NCBI GenBank assembly: GCA_037576195.1
Contig: CM075102.1
Span: forward strand, 13,140,745-13,204,744
Direction of reading: 5' to 3'
DNA length: 64,000 nucleotides
Source of the DNA: Phytoseiulus persimilis
Taxonomy: Eukaryota; Arthropoda; Arachnida; Mesostigmata; Phytoseiidae
Shown here: piece by piece, positions 1-10,312 of the stretch
How positions within the stretch are numbered: the stretch's first letter is position 1
Layout: the number at the start of each line of letters is the position of its first letter
Position numbers and translations under genes: made by a program
Notes under the pieces: model-generated
Databases searched by the model: none
What the model was told of the DNA's origin: nothing
Seen by the model: the letters and a program-made list of their open reading frames with translations, nothing else

Positions 1-1632
1 CGTCTTCCATACAGATTCAGGGCCGAAGCAAACGCTCACGCAGCGAAGGGTCATCCAAGCGACAAGAGAAAAGCTCAACAGGATGAGACCAATTACTGTG
101 AGCCATCATCCTACCATGAAGCTATGAGCAGTTCAGAACAAAAACTATGGGCGGATGCCATCAAAGAAGAACTCGACGCAATGGACCAGCTTTTCGTCTG
201 GAGGGTTGCAGATCTGCCCACCGGACGCAGAGCAATAGAGTCAAAGTGGGTCTTCAAAAGGAAAGAGGATCCACAGAACAAATCGACAAGGTACAAGGCA
301 CGTCTGGTAATCAAAGGATTCCGACAACGCGAGGGTCAAGATTACTCTGCCGACGATGTGTACAGCCCCGTGGCTCGTTCTGAAGGTCTGAGAACAGTAC
401 TCAGCATCTCCGCTCAGGAGAAACTACATTTGCACCAATTCGACGTGGGAACTGCGTTCCTTACGGCTGAATTGGAAGATGAGATCTATATCAAAATCCC
501 GGACGGGTTGAAAGGAATTCAACCAGATAAGGTTCTCAGACTACAGCGGGCTGTCTACGGGTTGAAGCAAAGTAGTCACTTATTCAACAAGAAATTAACG
601 AAAATTCTGATTGAGATGGGACTCAATCAATGCAAAACGGACCGGTGCATCTTCTACCAGAACGGCAAGGACCGAGTTTTGGTTTGCATTTACGTCGACG
701 ACGGCATGCTGGCAACAGCAACAGTGGAATTAGCAATGAGCTTCCTCGACTCTCTGAAGAAACATTTCAAAATCACATGGAAGGTCATGTCATACTTCTT
801 AGGTCTTCAATTCGAAAGAGACGAGAATTTCAACGTCCACATACATCAGACTAAATATGTCGAAGAAGTACTAAAGAGATTCAACATGCAAAATTGCAGA
901 CCTGCCACAACACCATGTGATCCATCGATATATTCAATCAAAAGCGATGGACCAAATAGCCTTAAGGAATACCGCCGCCTTATTGGTTCAATAATGTTCT
1001 TAGCAACAGGATGTAGGGTAGATATTTGTTATGCAACATCATATCTCAGCAGATACCTGGACAAATGTACTCAAGAGCACATGGATGCCGCTCTCAGAAT
1101 CTTGAGATACTTGAGGTCCTGTCCGTCGCTCGGGATCACGTACAGAAGCGACGACACAACCGGAACTCAGGTGTATTCCGATGCTGACTTCGGATCAGAC
1201 ATCGAAGACAGAAAATCTACGTCCGGAACTCTAATTCTGAGACAGTCTGGACCAGTGGTTTGGCACACAACCAAACAATCCAATGTAGCTAGCAGCTCAT
1301 GCGAATCAGAATTCATCGCTGCGTCAGAGACCTCAAAAGGCTCTCTCTGGATGACGAAGCTCTTAGGAGAGCTAGGTATTCAAGAAAAGCACACAATTCA
1401 GATTGACAACATGTCAGCAATCAATCTGATGAAACAAGTCCAGAACTACCGTCGCTCAAAGCATATCGAACTAAAATACTTTCACTTAAAGGACGTATAC
1501 TCAAAAGGTCAAATCAACATAGAGTACGTACCAACAACGGAACAGAAAAGCGACTGGTTAACGAAACCGTGCAACAAGGGAGTCTCCCTGAAACAGAGGG
1601 CTCTGTCAGGATTGGAGGTATGGAAGAAATGA
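1..1632 (+). CDS. pol: Copia (Ty1-type) pol, RT-RNase H part, 5' end outside window (element A)
   Basis: The frame is open from base 1, so this is the 3' part of a longer polyprotein; the first Met is at 124. Counting from that Met, the RT palm begins near residue 45, the first catalytic Asp sits in QFDVGTAFL (about 107), and the YVDDG box is at about 190. RNase H follows with YSDADFGSD (about 351), SSSCESEFIA (about 390), DNMSAINL (about 428) and RSKHIELKYFHLKD. This RT-RNase H order and the KSTSG...SSCESE signature are typical of Ty1/Copia. There is no stop or frameshift in 544 codons, so this is the least damaged pol of the window. Its stop overlaps the start of the Env-like gene. The integrase part would lie upstream of the window. 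Confidence 0.95.
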   Translation, partial: RLPYRFRAEANAHAAKGHPSDKRKAQQDETNYCEPSSYHEAMSSSEQKLWADAIKEELDAMDQLFVWRVADLPTGRRAIESKWVFKRKEDPQNKSTRYKARLVIKGFRQREGQDYSADDVYSPVARSEGLRTVLSISAQEKLHLHQFDVGTAFLTAELEDEIYIKIPDGLKGIQPDKVLRLQRAVYGLKQSSHLFNKKLTKILIEMGLNQCKTDRCIFYQNGKDRVLVCIYVDDGMLATATVELAMSFLDSLKKHFKITWKVMSYFLGLQFERDENFNVHIHQTKYVEEVLKRFNMQNCRPATTPCDPSIYSIKSDGPNSLKEYRRLIGSIMFLATGCRVDICYATSYLSRYLDKCTQEHMDAALRILRYLRSCPSLGITYRSDDTTGTQVYSDADFGSDIEDRKSTSGTLILRQSGPVVWHTTKQSNVASSSCESEFIAASETSKGSLWMTKLLGELGIQEKHTIQIDNMSAINLMKQVQNYRRSKHIELKYFHLKDVYSKGQINIEYVPTTEQKSDWLTKPCNKGVSLKQRALSGLEVWKK

Positions 1633-2117
1633 AAGGTCAGACAGCGATGATACTCTTAGCAATCACCACATTGATAACCCAAAGCACCCAATACTTTACT
1701 TACACGGACTGTGGTGAAAAGTGCATGAATGAACGTTTACCTTGCAATATGATACGAACCATTGGAGGTATGTTCACAACCCTATGCTTGGAACAAGAAG
1801 CTTGCGAGATCCAGTCGAGCGAAGAAACGCCATGCATCTCCTACGACTTACCAACTAAGGGAGGAATTTCTTTATGGAGATTGTATAAGCAGAGAGCTTT
1901 ACCTCCCAAACCTCAACCACAGAGACCATGTAATTGCAACGTATGGAGAATCCTGTCCATGATTCAATCGGTGGTCTCAGCAACGGCACTCACAATAATA
2001 ATTGTGAAGCGTATCATAAGATACAGAGCACGCATGCAGTATGAGCGTATCCAAGAACGGGCTGTCATAACAGATAATCCATATTTAACGACCACGGAGG
2101 AGATACCTCCAGAGTAG
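1620..2117 (+). CDS. Env-like six-Cys type I membrane protein of Copia element A
   Basis: 165-residue protein. Seen in sequence: hydrophobic signal peptide (residues 8-20), YFTYTDC motif, Cys at 31, 35, 42, 56, 62 and 72, Pro-rich segment 95-103, CNC at 104-106, TM helix about 109-129, then a basic tail (KRIIRYRAR) of about 35 residues. The Cys spacing C-x3-C-x6-C-x13-C-x5-C-x9-C recurs in elements B and C, which makes this a real conserved family. Two start codons fit, 1620 and 1629; the latter forms ATGA with the pol stop (1629-1632), suggesting stop-start reinitiation or a spliced subgenomic RNA. I infer an envelope-like or surface glycoprotein. I recognise no named family, and a host-derived secreted domain is an alternative. 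Confidence 0.75.
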   Translation: MEEMKGQTAMILLAITTLITQSTQYFTYTDCGEKCMNERLPCNMIRTIGGMFTTLCLEQEACEIQSSEETPCISYDLPTKGGISLWRLYKQRALPPKPQPQRPCNCNVWRILSMIQSVVSATALTIIIVKRIIRYRARMQYERIQERAVITDNPYLTTTEEIPPE

Positions 2118-2287
2118 ACACACCGGTGGCCGGCAGCGATCAACGAGTGACGCCAAATCATACGGAAATGGCTTGTAAACAAGCGACTCGTCTGCTGCTG
2201 CACCGTAGAATCGAAAGCAAGCGATGGCGCTAAAAGGAAACGACAACGATATGCGCGAACAGAGATTTATTAGAAATCATCAGGATA

Positions 2288-2893
2288 TTACCAATTGCCG
2301 AATTTCTCGCAGGCCTTGTAGAACCAAGAATGAAAGTCCTGAGCATAATATTCGGAAAAATCCCTGTGTTGGTGAAAAATGTAGAGCAAACGAAGCTGAA
2401 CAGCCGCTCTCAAATAGGATTCGTTCATCTTCCTGGCCAGATCTGCGAGCTTCTTTCTATGTCTCGGAAATCTTGAGCGCCAAGCATCAAGAATCAATTT
2501 AGAGGGAATCTCCTGATCCCAATCGCTGAAATGCCGATGAATTGTACTCTTGAATTCACCGTAGGCAGAAGCCCAACGATAGTTCCACTCGATCTTCATT
2601 GCAACAGACTTGAGGATTGCTTCTCTGGCCTCATTGATCAAAATCCAGCGCCAGGGATCGTCGAAGGTCTCGGGCACACGAAAAAGACGTATGCCGCGGA
2701 AGTACCTTCCGATTTCTTCGTGGCACAGATAACTTTCTGAACAGTCGCATGGGTCTTCACACATGCACACTGATGGTAACTCAGTCCATGATGAGAATGG
2801 CTTCTGGACTGAGGCACATTCTTCACTAGTGTAACTCAGAAGAGCTCCCATGATGAAAGCAGAAGGGCACCGAATGATGGTCGCCAGGAGCAC
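2288..2893 (-). CDS. Convergent ORF of element A, Cys-rich head and helical body
   Basis: 201 codons on the strand opposite to pol, ending 170 bp after the Env-like stop, the same position as the convergent genes of elements B and C. The N-terminus is hydrophobic (LLATIIRCPSAFIMGALLSY), followed by a Cys cluster (CMCEDPCDCSESYLC) and a long charged, helix-prone region; the C-terminus is KACEKFGNW, where C-x2-F resembles the ends of the B and C proteins. A clean splice acceptor (pyrimidine tract then CAG, near 2915) lies just upstream on this strand, so the ORF may be a second exon. Role unknown; I infer a secreted or membrane protein. Homology to the B/C genes is suggested by position more than by sequence. 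Confidence 0.5.
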   Translation of the reverse strand: MLLATIIRCPSAFIMGALLSYTSEECASVQKPFSSWTELPSVCMCEDPCDCSESYLCHEEIGRYFRGIRLFRVPETFDDPWRWILINEAREAILKSVAMKIEWNYRWASAYGEFKSTIHRHFSDWDQEIPSKLILDAWRSRFPRHRKKLADLARKMNESYLRAAVQLRLLYIFHQHRDFSEYYAQDFHSWFYKACEKFGNW

Positions 2894-2960
2894 TGTACTA
2901 AAACACTGAAAAGAACTGTACGAACAATAGCCTCTGAAATACTAGGCAAATGGGACAGCG

Positions 2961-3579
2961 ATGGCGCTGCTATCGCTCATTGGGAGGAAGCCTGAAAAGC
3001 GTCGTCAACGAGACAAGAATAAGCATGACTAACAACAACGATGTAAAACACCAAAAAAAATAGGCATGGATCTGGATGCTCAAACATGACTGAGCAAAAT
3101 AACTTTGTCAATACAATCAGGAAAAATTTCCTGGATAGACTGCACCGAGACAAGTGACACATGCCAGGCCTTGACCACACTATTGGTTGCTAGGGAGGAC
3201 AGGGGACGCACGACACAAACCCTCTGTAGAGAGCCGCTGCACATCCTGTAGAGCGCCGCGGATTGAATCTTCGGCCGCTTTGTCTCACGAATTGACAAAG
3301 GAGATGTCTACCCAAGGAGGAAGATGAAAACATATTCTCGTTCGTCTGTTCGGGTCGCACCTTCAGAATGGTGGAAGAAATCGAACTGTAAACTTCTGCG
3401 CGGCCACGCCCCGTAGAGAACACACAGGTTTGAATTTCCTTCCCGAAGCCGCGAGACAGCGCGGAATCGGACAGAACTCCATTACCGTTCCCATTTCAGT
3501 TTCGCCTATCATCGTCGAACCTGACCCGTAATCGAATTCGACAACTCTTTTTGAACAATGAGCGACAGGTACGACGTGG
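2961..3579. other. No supported gene
   Basis: Only short ORFs. The minus-strand ORF at 2977-3180 is hydrophobic (LFFLVFYIVVVSHAY) and could be a TM exon of a second convergent gene of element A, but I cannot show a splice connection. Confidence 0.4.
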
Positions 3580-3600
3580 CTCCAGACCAGAGTTGGGCAG

Positions 3601-4320
3601 ATTCGAATCACTTTCGATTCGAATCAAGTTGATTCGAATCACCTGATTCGAATCGAGAAACATCGAATCAAAAGTGATTCGAATCAAAAACCGTCGAATC
3701 AGGCTGATTCGAATCAAAAGTGATTCGAATCATTTTGATTCGAATCAGGATCGATCATCTGATTCGAATCACACGATTCGAATCACTCTGATTCGAATCA
3801 AAGTTTGATTCGAATCATTTTCTGATTCGAATCCTTACTACATATACTCGGCTTAGTCCGGGACCAGTCTGACCATACTTTTCAAAAGCTGGAGGGGTGA
3901 TTCCGAGACCAATCTGAGCATTACTTCCCAGTTGTTCCCAGAGTTGGGAAGTAATGCTCAGATTGGTCACGGAATCACCCCTCCAGAGTTGGGAAGTAAT
4001 GTGCGGACAAACTGACAAACTAAGCCGATCATATATAGTAGGGATTCGAATCAGAAAATGATTCGAATCAGAACATGATTCGAATCCTCTGGTTCGAATC
4101 AAAAATGATTCGAATCACTTGATTCGAATCAGAAATGATTCGAATCAGGATGATTCGACTCAGAAGCTATCGAATCACGTGATTCGAATCAAAAATGATT
4201 CGAATCATTTTGATTCGAATCAGGACGATTCGAATCACATCTGATCCGATCTGATTCGAATCCAATGATTCGAATCAGAGGAGATTCGAATCAAATTATT
4301 CGAATCAAAATGATTCGAAT
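3601..4320. repeat. Palindromic simple satellite GATTCGAATC
   Basis: Irregularly spaced copies of the palindrome TGATTCGAATCA separated by 0-8 variable bases, on both sides of the nested element. Each copy is self-complementary, so the whole block can form many small hairpins. Confidence 0.9.
3834..4042. mobile_element. Short member of the 45-bp minisatellite element family
   Basis: Inverted ends of the form TTACTACATATACTCGGCTT and CCTACTATATATGATCGGCT. The interior holds about four units of the 45-bp minisatellite arranged head to head, making an almost perfect hairpin. The same ends border the large array at 58546-62510. It interrupts the GATTCGAATC satellite. Confidence 0.65.
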
Positions 4321-4341
4321 CTGCCCAACTCTGCTCCAGAC

Positions 4342-5611
4342 TGCTTTTGGGATCCAATTTTTTGAGAACTTGATGCAAGGATCAAAGAAGCTGATACGCA
4401 ATCCCGAGCCTTTGAAGCATCCGAAGGAACGATACAACGACAATTTAGAGAAGCTGAAGCGCAAACCACAAAGCGAGCTCCTCACAAGCACAATGAAGCG
4501 AGTCAATTTCATGGTAATCCAGCTGAAGCGAACACTCCAAGGAAGACTCCAGAAACAGCCTAAGACACTTTCCGATCTGCTACGATATTCGCCGACGGCC
4601 TCCACCGAGCTCATCAGGCGAGATTGAAGAATCCCGCAGTCGGAGGACTCCGGGCGACACAGGAAGTTCCTGAAGCTCGAGGTTCGCCGCGGAACCCCTC
4701 CTCCGAGAGTTCACAATTTTGGCTGAAAATCGTCACGATGTCGCAGCTGAACGACTTTTCTTCGCCGGGGGCGGCGATATCACACTATGCCCCGATGTGG
4801 GATTCGGCTACGCCTTCTCGGAATCTTCCGCCCACTATCACCGGAACGAGGACCGCTAATACCGACGACAGAACAAGAAACATGTAGTTCTTTGTTCAAT
4901 TCAGAACCATCGTTTAATGGTTGTTGATTATTGTGGTTGCAGGTGATTCGAGAAGACGTTGAGTTGACAAGCACGTTCCCCTCGCTCAATGTTTGGGAAG
5001 CATGTCAGATCAAGCGGAAAGCCTGGAGCTGTATCAGAGATGGTTATCACGCAGTTCTTTGAGAGGGAGGGAGGAAGTCGCGCCGAGGATCTGTCACAAA
5101 ATCGGTCAAGAAGGTGAGGCGACTACGATCGGAGGAAAAGTTGTGAAACCCTGCTTGCTAGACGCCGCTGCTAGATGCTGCAAGAGAAACGGATTGAACA
5201 GATTCAGCTCGGAACCAGAACCGTGCAGAACGGTTATGAGTTGTTGTGAATGCGCTCGACGGCGCTTGAATGAGGCGTTGAGTTGACAAGTACGTTTCCC
5301 TCCCCGAATGCTTCGGAGACCGCATCAGATCGAGATCTTTTACACGCATTGTAATGAGGACAGAACAGAGTCGAATGAGCGACCCCTCCTGAGCTGAAGA
5401 TCCAGTGGAATGTTGACCAGCTCCAGGATTGGGTATTAGGGAAAGAAGAGAGGGATCGAAGTTATTCACTGTTCTAGCGCACCCGGAGTACTTAGTGTTG
5501 ACGGAAATCTCGGCCCTCTCGCCGTCCTCGTGCTCCGTCATTGATGCAGAATCGAACGTGATGACGGTGTCACAAGGAGCCCAATCACGAATCACCCCTT
5601 CTTCATTCATA
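4342..5611. other. No recognised gene
   Basis: Short ORFs only (the longest, 4265-4627 on plus, begins inside the MITE and is Lys/Arg-rich without a known domain). Similar phrases at 4953-4990 and 5272-5310 (gttgagttgacaag) suggest a diverged tandem duplication of about 320 bp. Confidence 0.4.
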
Positions 5612-6255
5612 TAGTACTAGCCGGCCTTCGGCCGACTACGCTGGCTCACCCGTCCCTTGCTTCGGGAGTCTACTGCTGACAGACACACATTGCCTTACAT
5701 GTAGAGTCATGAGAGCTTCGGGATTGGCCACCGATTCTCGATAGGATTCTGACCTGGAATCGAGGCACTTTCTCTCTCTTCACTTGGTCAGCATCATGGT
5801 TTTGAGAAGTATGGTCAGATTGGTTTCGTAATCACCCCTCCAGATTCGGAGAAGCATGGTCAGATTGGTCCCGGAATCACCCCTCCAAGTTTTGAAAAGT
5901 ATGGTTAGATTTGTTTCGAGATCACCCCTCCAGACTTGGAAAGTAATAGTCAGATTTGTCCCGGAATCACCCCTCCAGACTTGGGAAGTAGTGTTTAGAT
6001 TGGTCCCGGGATCACCCCTCCAGACTTGGGAAGTAGTGTTCAGATTGGTCTCGAAATCACCCCTCAGGAGTTGGAAAGTAATGGTCGGATTGGTCTCAGA
6101 ATCACGCCTCTAGAGTTAAAAAGTAATAGTCAGATTGGTCCCGGAATCACCCCTCCAGACTTGAAGAAGTATGGTCAGATTGGTCCCGGAATCACCCCTC
6201 CAGACTTAAGAAAGCATGGTCAGATTGGTCTCAGATCACCCCCCCCCCCCCGGGC
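5612..6255 (+). mobile_element. Decayed 45-bp minisatellite element
   Basis: The left end (tagccggccttcggccgac) and the following stretch with tctctcttcacttggtcagc match, in reverse, the right end of the 58546-62510 element. Then come about ten diverged 45-bp units (5800-6240) in the opposite orientation to the big array. The right end dissolves into a run of 13 C at 6239-6251. Confidence 0.65.
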
Positions 6256-7250
6256 AGAGAAATGACGACCAATGAGGCTAATGATGTTTTCTCCGCAACT
6301 GACGCACAGCGGGAGGGAGAGATCAGGTACAGCGGGATCCATCTCACGGTTCCTCGTCGCCCTTACCGTAAGAATCCCAGCTTCAAGTCAAACGCACCTG
6401 TCATACATGTTATTCATCTCGTTACCCGGCATTGATATACTGGAAGCAAACAAAGATCTCGGATATTCAAAATGGATTGGGAAATTAGCAAGGTGCAATC
6501 TTTCCCCTATGAGAAAGCAATTTCGGCGTCACCGTTTACATTAATGGTATAGAATCACATCATCATTCAAGGAGAAGAATGTCTCCCCACGAACAGATCG
6601 GCGGCGAGCCCCGACGACAGCAGAATTAATTTCCGTGACGCGATCTGGGGTGGATTCCCGAGTCTCTGTATCGAAACCATGTACAAGCGGGCAGGAGTCG
6701 CGCGATCCTGAGGTTAGCTGTTCGAGCGTGTTTGACTGTAGTGTCCGAAGAACCCATATTGGAGAGGGCCTGGTGACATGCAACCATGATATTGGAGCCA
6801 TCTCGTGGAGGGTAGATCACTGCAGCGGGACGATTGAGTTAACGAATCACTGAGTTTCGATGAAGAACTCAAATGACCTGAGGTGGCTGAGGAGCAAGTG
6901 GCCTTAGCTGCGCGTCGTCGTCGTCTGGAACTCCCTACTCGATCAGTTGACGACATGGCTATAGATAACATCTTGGTCTTGAACGGGACAACTGGCTGCC
7001 GATTCGCGTGGTTTCGCAATCGAGCGAACATCATCCCTGTTCCATTTAGGTTTTCCCCGAGTTCGCAGCGCCGTGGGCTCGATTCGCGGAAGCCCAGAAA
7101 ACAGAATCAATCCGAGAGAAAGTCACGTCGGCAGCGGGTGACGGCAAGACGCGCATGAAGGATGACGGGTCACTCATTCCTCTCGAAGATCTGATTCGAG
7201 CACAATCTGATTTGGAAGAATAGCCGGGGATGGCTTCATTAACTTCATCA
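6256..7250. other. No recognised gene
   Basis: Only short ORFs in several frames; no domain, repeat or RNA gene recognised. Confidence 0.4.
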
Positions 7251-8305
7251 ACAAAATTTCTTATGTGGTAAAAAGAGGATTTAATTTATATCGGAATCAA
7301 ATCTGAACCATCTTAAGACCCAAGCCCACCGCCCGCAATGGGATTTGCGAGGCGATAGGGAGCAGTGGCGTATCTAGGGGGGGGACCAGAGGGGGGCTCG
7401 TGCCCCGGGCGCAAAGCTGATGGGGCGCAGTTATGGGGCGTGAAACCGTATTTGATTTTTTTCGTAGCCCTAAGCGCAAGATGAACTCAATTCGCCTTCC
7501 GAACGGATAATCCGGGGGCCCTCAATTCCGAGTTGAAGTTTGGCCATATCCGTATCTGCATAGGAGATTCGATTTGTCTCGGCAACTCGGAACATTGCCT
7601 CAGAGAAGTTAGGGGTGCAGATCTGAGGGACAAGGAAGAGATGAAGTACCATAAATGTCTCAGACTGCAATGAAAACTCGCCTTAACTCAGGCACAGGAA
7701 CATGCACCAAAGGGCTGAGGGTTTGCATCTCTATCTCTTGAGGGCGCAGAGCTGAAGACAAACGGATTCGAAGATCTGTCAATCTCCTCCACTGCAGCAG
7801 AAATTCAATCGGAATCAAGAACAAAATCGCGACCCATGGAGCTGAGGGGCGTAGAATCGGAGTTCCACTTCGACCCATCGGAGAAACTTCGGGAGGATAT
7901 GAATGACTGTGGAACGTTGGTCCAAGTCAGAGATCATTATGGTTCGGGAGAATCTGGGCGCATTAGCTCTTTTGAGCATTGAGAGACGAAAGGAAAAAAA
8001 ATGTTTTTGGAGCTGTTGAATGATAGAAAGTTTCGCCGCAATTGAGGCTCATCGTGTGCGAATCAGGTCATCAACCTATCGTGGTAACATTGAGTGAACA
8101 TGACCTTGTGTCCAACGAGAAGAATCTCTTGCGATGGCTCACCCAATTTTCCTGCAGGCTCGAAGAGGGCGGGGGGGCGCATGTTTGCCGGTTTGACCCG
8201 GGCGCTGCTTGAACTCGATACGCCACTGATAGGGAGTGTTAATGAAGCAATACCGAAAGGTGATTTCGGGACACTTCTGAGGGCTGACTGAGAGGTTCAG
8301 CCGGA
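7251..8305. repeat. SINE-related body, split by a hAT insertion
   Basis: Bases 7251-7362 plus 8237-8305 together match 58086-58275, which has no insertion. The tRNA-like head seen at 58001-58083 is missing here. Confidence 0.7.
7363..8228. mobile_element. hAT-type nonautonomous element, 866 bp
   Basis: Perfect 12-bp inverted ends CAGTGGCGTATC / GATACGCCACTG and an 8-bp target duplication ATAGGGAG at 7355-7362 and 8229-8236. The paralogous repeat at 58190-58197 has a single ATAGGGAG, an empty site. The interior begins with a G-rich stretch and contains no transposase. Confidence 0.92.
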
Positions 8306-9539
8306 AAACGAAGGGCTTCATTAACGGAGTTTATTCATGAGAGAATGCGGACGAGGCTCCACCCTACAGCGATCAGTCCGTGTCTCGTGTCCTTGGGGTA
8401 CGTCTCGTGCAAGGTCGACTTCTGCGACAGGCTTGCCAGCTCGCAATTTTCGCAGAATGGAGCGCGGAAAGGGAATCACGGAAAGGGAAGCCATGTTCCG
8501 CCGCTGATATGAAACCGAAGGGCTCGACGATGATCTGACTGTGGGACCTGTCGTAATATCTGCGGGAACTCGGCGGGAAAGTCGGCAAAGACCGATCCAG
8601 GAAGGCCGGCGAGCGTTGCGTCGTCTACGAAGCAGGGCTCAAACGCTGATCAGAGAGTCGACGCGAATCGGTTGGAAGCGATGCGAGAGAAGGTGGAGCC
8701 ACAGGGTTCACCCTGCTGAACTCTTTTCCGCGGGAGGGCGACTCCGTTGTCCCGGAATAGCTCAGAGGGGCGACCTGTACTTCTGGTGGATCATGGGAAA
8801 AAAGGCAAGGAAGTTGGCTTGAACAGTGCTGGGGATCCGTTTTTTTCGGAGGGAGTTGAAAGCGTTGGCGGAGCTTCACGGGAAAGTTCTCTGCGTCGAA
8901 GTCGGGGCCCAAGGCCAGAATCGCCGACTGGGCAGCAATGTAGATGTTCAGCCCCGTTGCCTATCAGGTACCTGCCCCAGGGCAGAGAACTTTCGACCCG
9001 GGCGATTTCGTTCCGAATCCGTGGATTGATTCGCACGATCAACGCCATCGTCTCGAAAGAAATTCAACAGCGACGATTTCCATCGATTTTATGAGGCAAA
9101 ATGGAGTCACTGAGCTTCTCCATGTATAATTCCATCCATGTTGATGTTCTACCTCGATTCACCCTTGTGGACTTCTTGAGCTTTTGAACTGCGCCATATT
9201 GTTTCCATCGGCTTATACTAAGCGCTGATTTTATTGAATTCCTCTCAAACAATTTCTTCACTCGGATCTAAGACCGATTGCCGCGATAGCTCCTACGCTC
9301 GGAACCCGACGTCTCGTTATTTCCATTTCTCGAATAGCGTAGGGCGTTACACAGGTTCTGTGGGGCGGCCTCATCCCAGCTCCCACCCTGAGATCGAACT
9401 TTCCCCCGCAAATCCTCGCGGACCCGTTTCGAAAAGATTGCCGGATCTTTGGAAAGCCTACTCCCACGAGATGGTTGCTCTAACACAATGAATCATCGAA
9501 GGTGGACGCAAAGTTTCGCATCACATAACCGCTTCTTTT
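8306..9539. other. No recognised gene
   Basis: Overlapping short ORFs on both strands without recognisable domains; no RNA gene seen. Confidence 0.4.
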
Positions 9540-9725
9540 TTGCTCCCAGATTCTTCCACAGGCTCACGGATTCATTGGACTCGGAGTACAGGACTTACAT
9601 GAGTTTGGATCACCACGTTCGAACAACGCTGAATGGGGCCGCATAGGTTGAGAAGCACACGCCAGCGAGTGAACCGGAGATGGGATCCCTGGTATATTTT
9701 CGGGGAGGGAGTATGAATTCTGGTT
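9540..9725 (-). repeat. Inverted partial copy of repeat family R1
   Basis: Reads, on the minus strand, like 10325-10510 (attcatactcctcccc ... gttggcgtgtgcttctcaac ... cgtgagcctgtg). A third, more diverged copy begins at 24890. Confidence 0.7.
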
Positions 9726-10312
9726 TCCTGGCCTGGCCTGGTTTTCTGCTGTCGTGGCAACGGACACCACACTTGGGCGCGCACTCAAAGTTTCCCCTGT
9801 GCTTTAGGCAGACGGAGGGACGATGAAGCCGTAGGCAACCAACGCCGACGGTCTTCCTCGCTCCGACCAGGCGTGATCAGAACACAGCCAAGTCATGACA
9901 TAAAAGAGAGCCTTCCAACTGAAATTGACCACAATGATGTCGATTGAAAGACAGTCATTGATGAGACTCTTCACTCGAACTTGCGAGATGGTGTTAAATC
10001 GTTTCCGAGGATGGGAACAGCGCCTTTTACCACAATGGAGCTCCCGATAGTCGTGGGCTGTGGTCGGTCCTCAAATGCTTCGCTGGTATCCTGGTGGGGT
10101 CAGTTCTCACCACCCCGGGCTTTCAATCGTATATTCGACTTCTCCGGGCTGTTAGAATGGAACTAACGCTGGGGGCATTTCGAACCGCCCGCCGCGAGAG
10201 CCTACAGGAAACAGTACCCTGTTTCGCTGCTCGCTGATCTGCCCCGAATCGGACTCACAAGTGAAACTCATTTTTTGCTAGAAACTTGATGCACTTCGGA
10301 TGGTAGAGAGAG
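9726..10312. other. No recognised gene; spacer between inverted R1 copies
   Basis: Short ORFs only. The two flanking R1 pieces are in opposite orientation, so this stretch would be the loop of a long hairpin. Confidence 0.4.

Larger units (their letters stand above)
1..2960 (+). mobile_element. Copia element A, 3' part (approximate right edge)
   Basis: Contains pol, the Env-like gene and the convergent ORF. The 5' LTR, gag and integrase are outside the window. I cannot find the 3' LTR by eye because the partner LTR is not present, so the right edge is only a guess. Confidence 0.6.
3588..4333. mobile_element. hAT-type MITE filled with GATTCGAATC satellite
   Basis: Terminal inverted repeats CAGAGTTGGGCAG (3588-3600) and its complement (4321-4333) are perfect, and the inverted match continues into the first satellite copy. 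An 8-bp target duplication CTCCAGAC flanks it (3580-3587 and 4334-4341). The 8-bp duplication with ends CAGAG is the hAT signature. There is no coding capacity; the interior is dozens of TGATTCGAATCA palindromes plus a nested element at 3834-4042. Confidence 0.85.

Noticed and set aside
4265..4627. 120-codon basic ORF
   Set aside because: Begins inside the MITE satellite and crosses its border; no domain or conserved copy.
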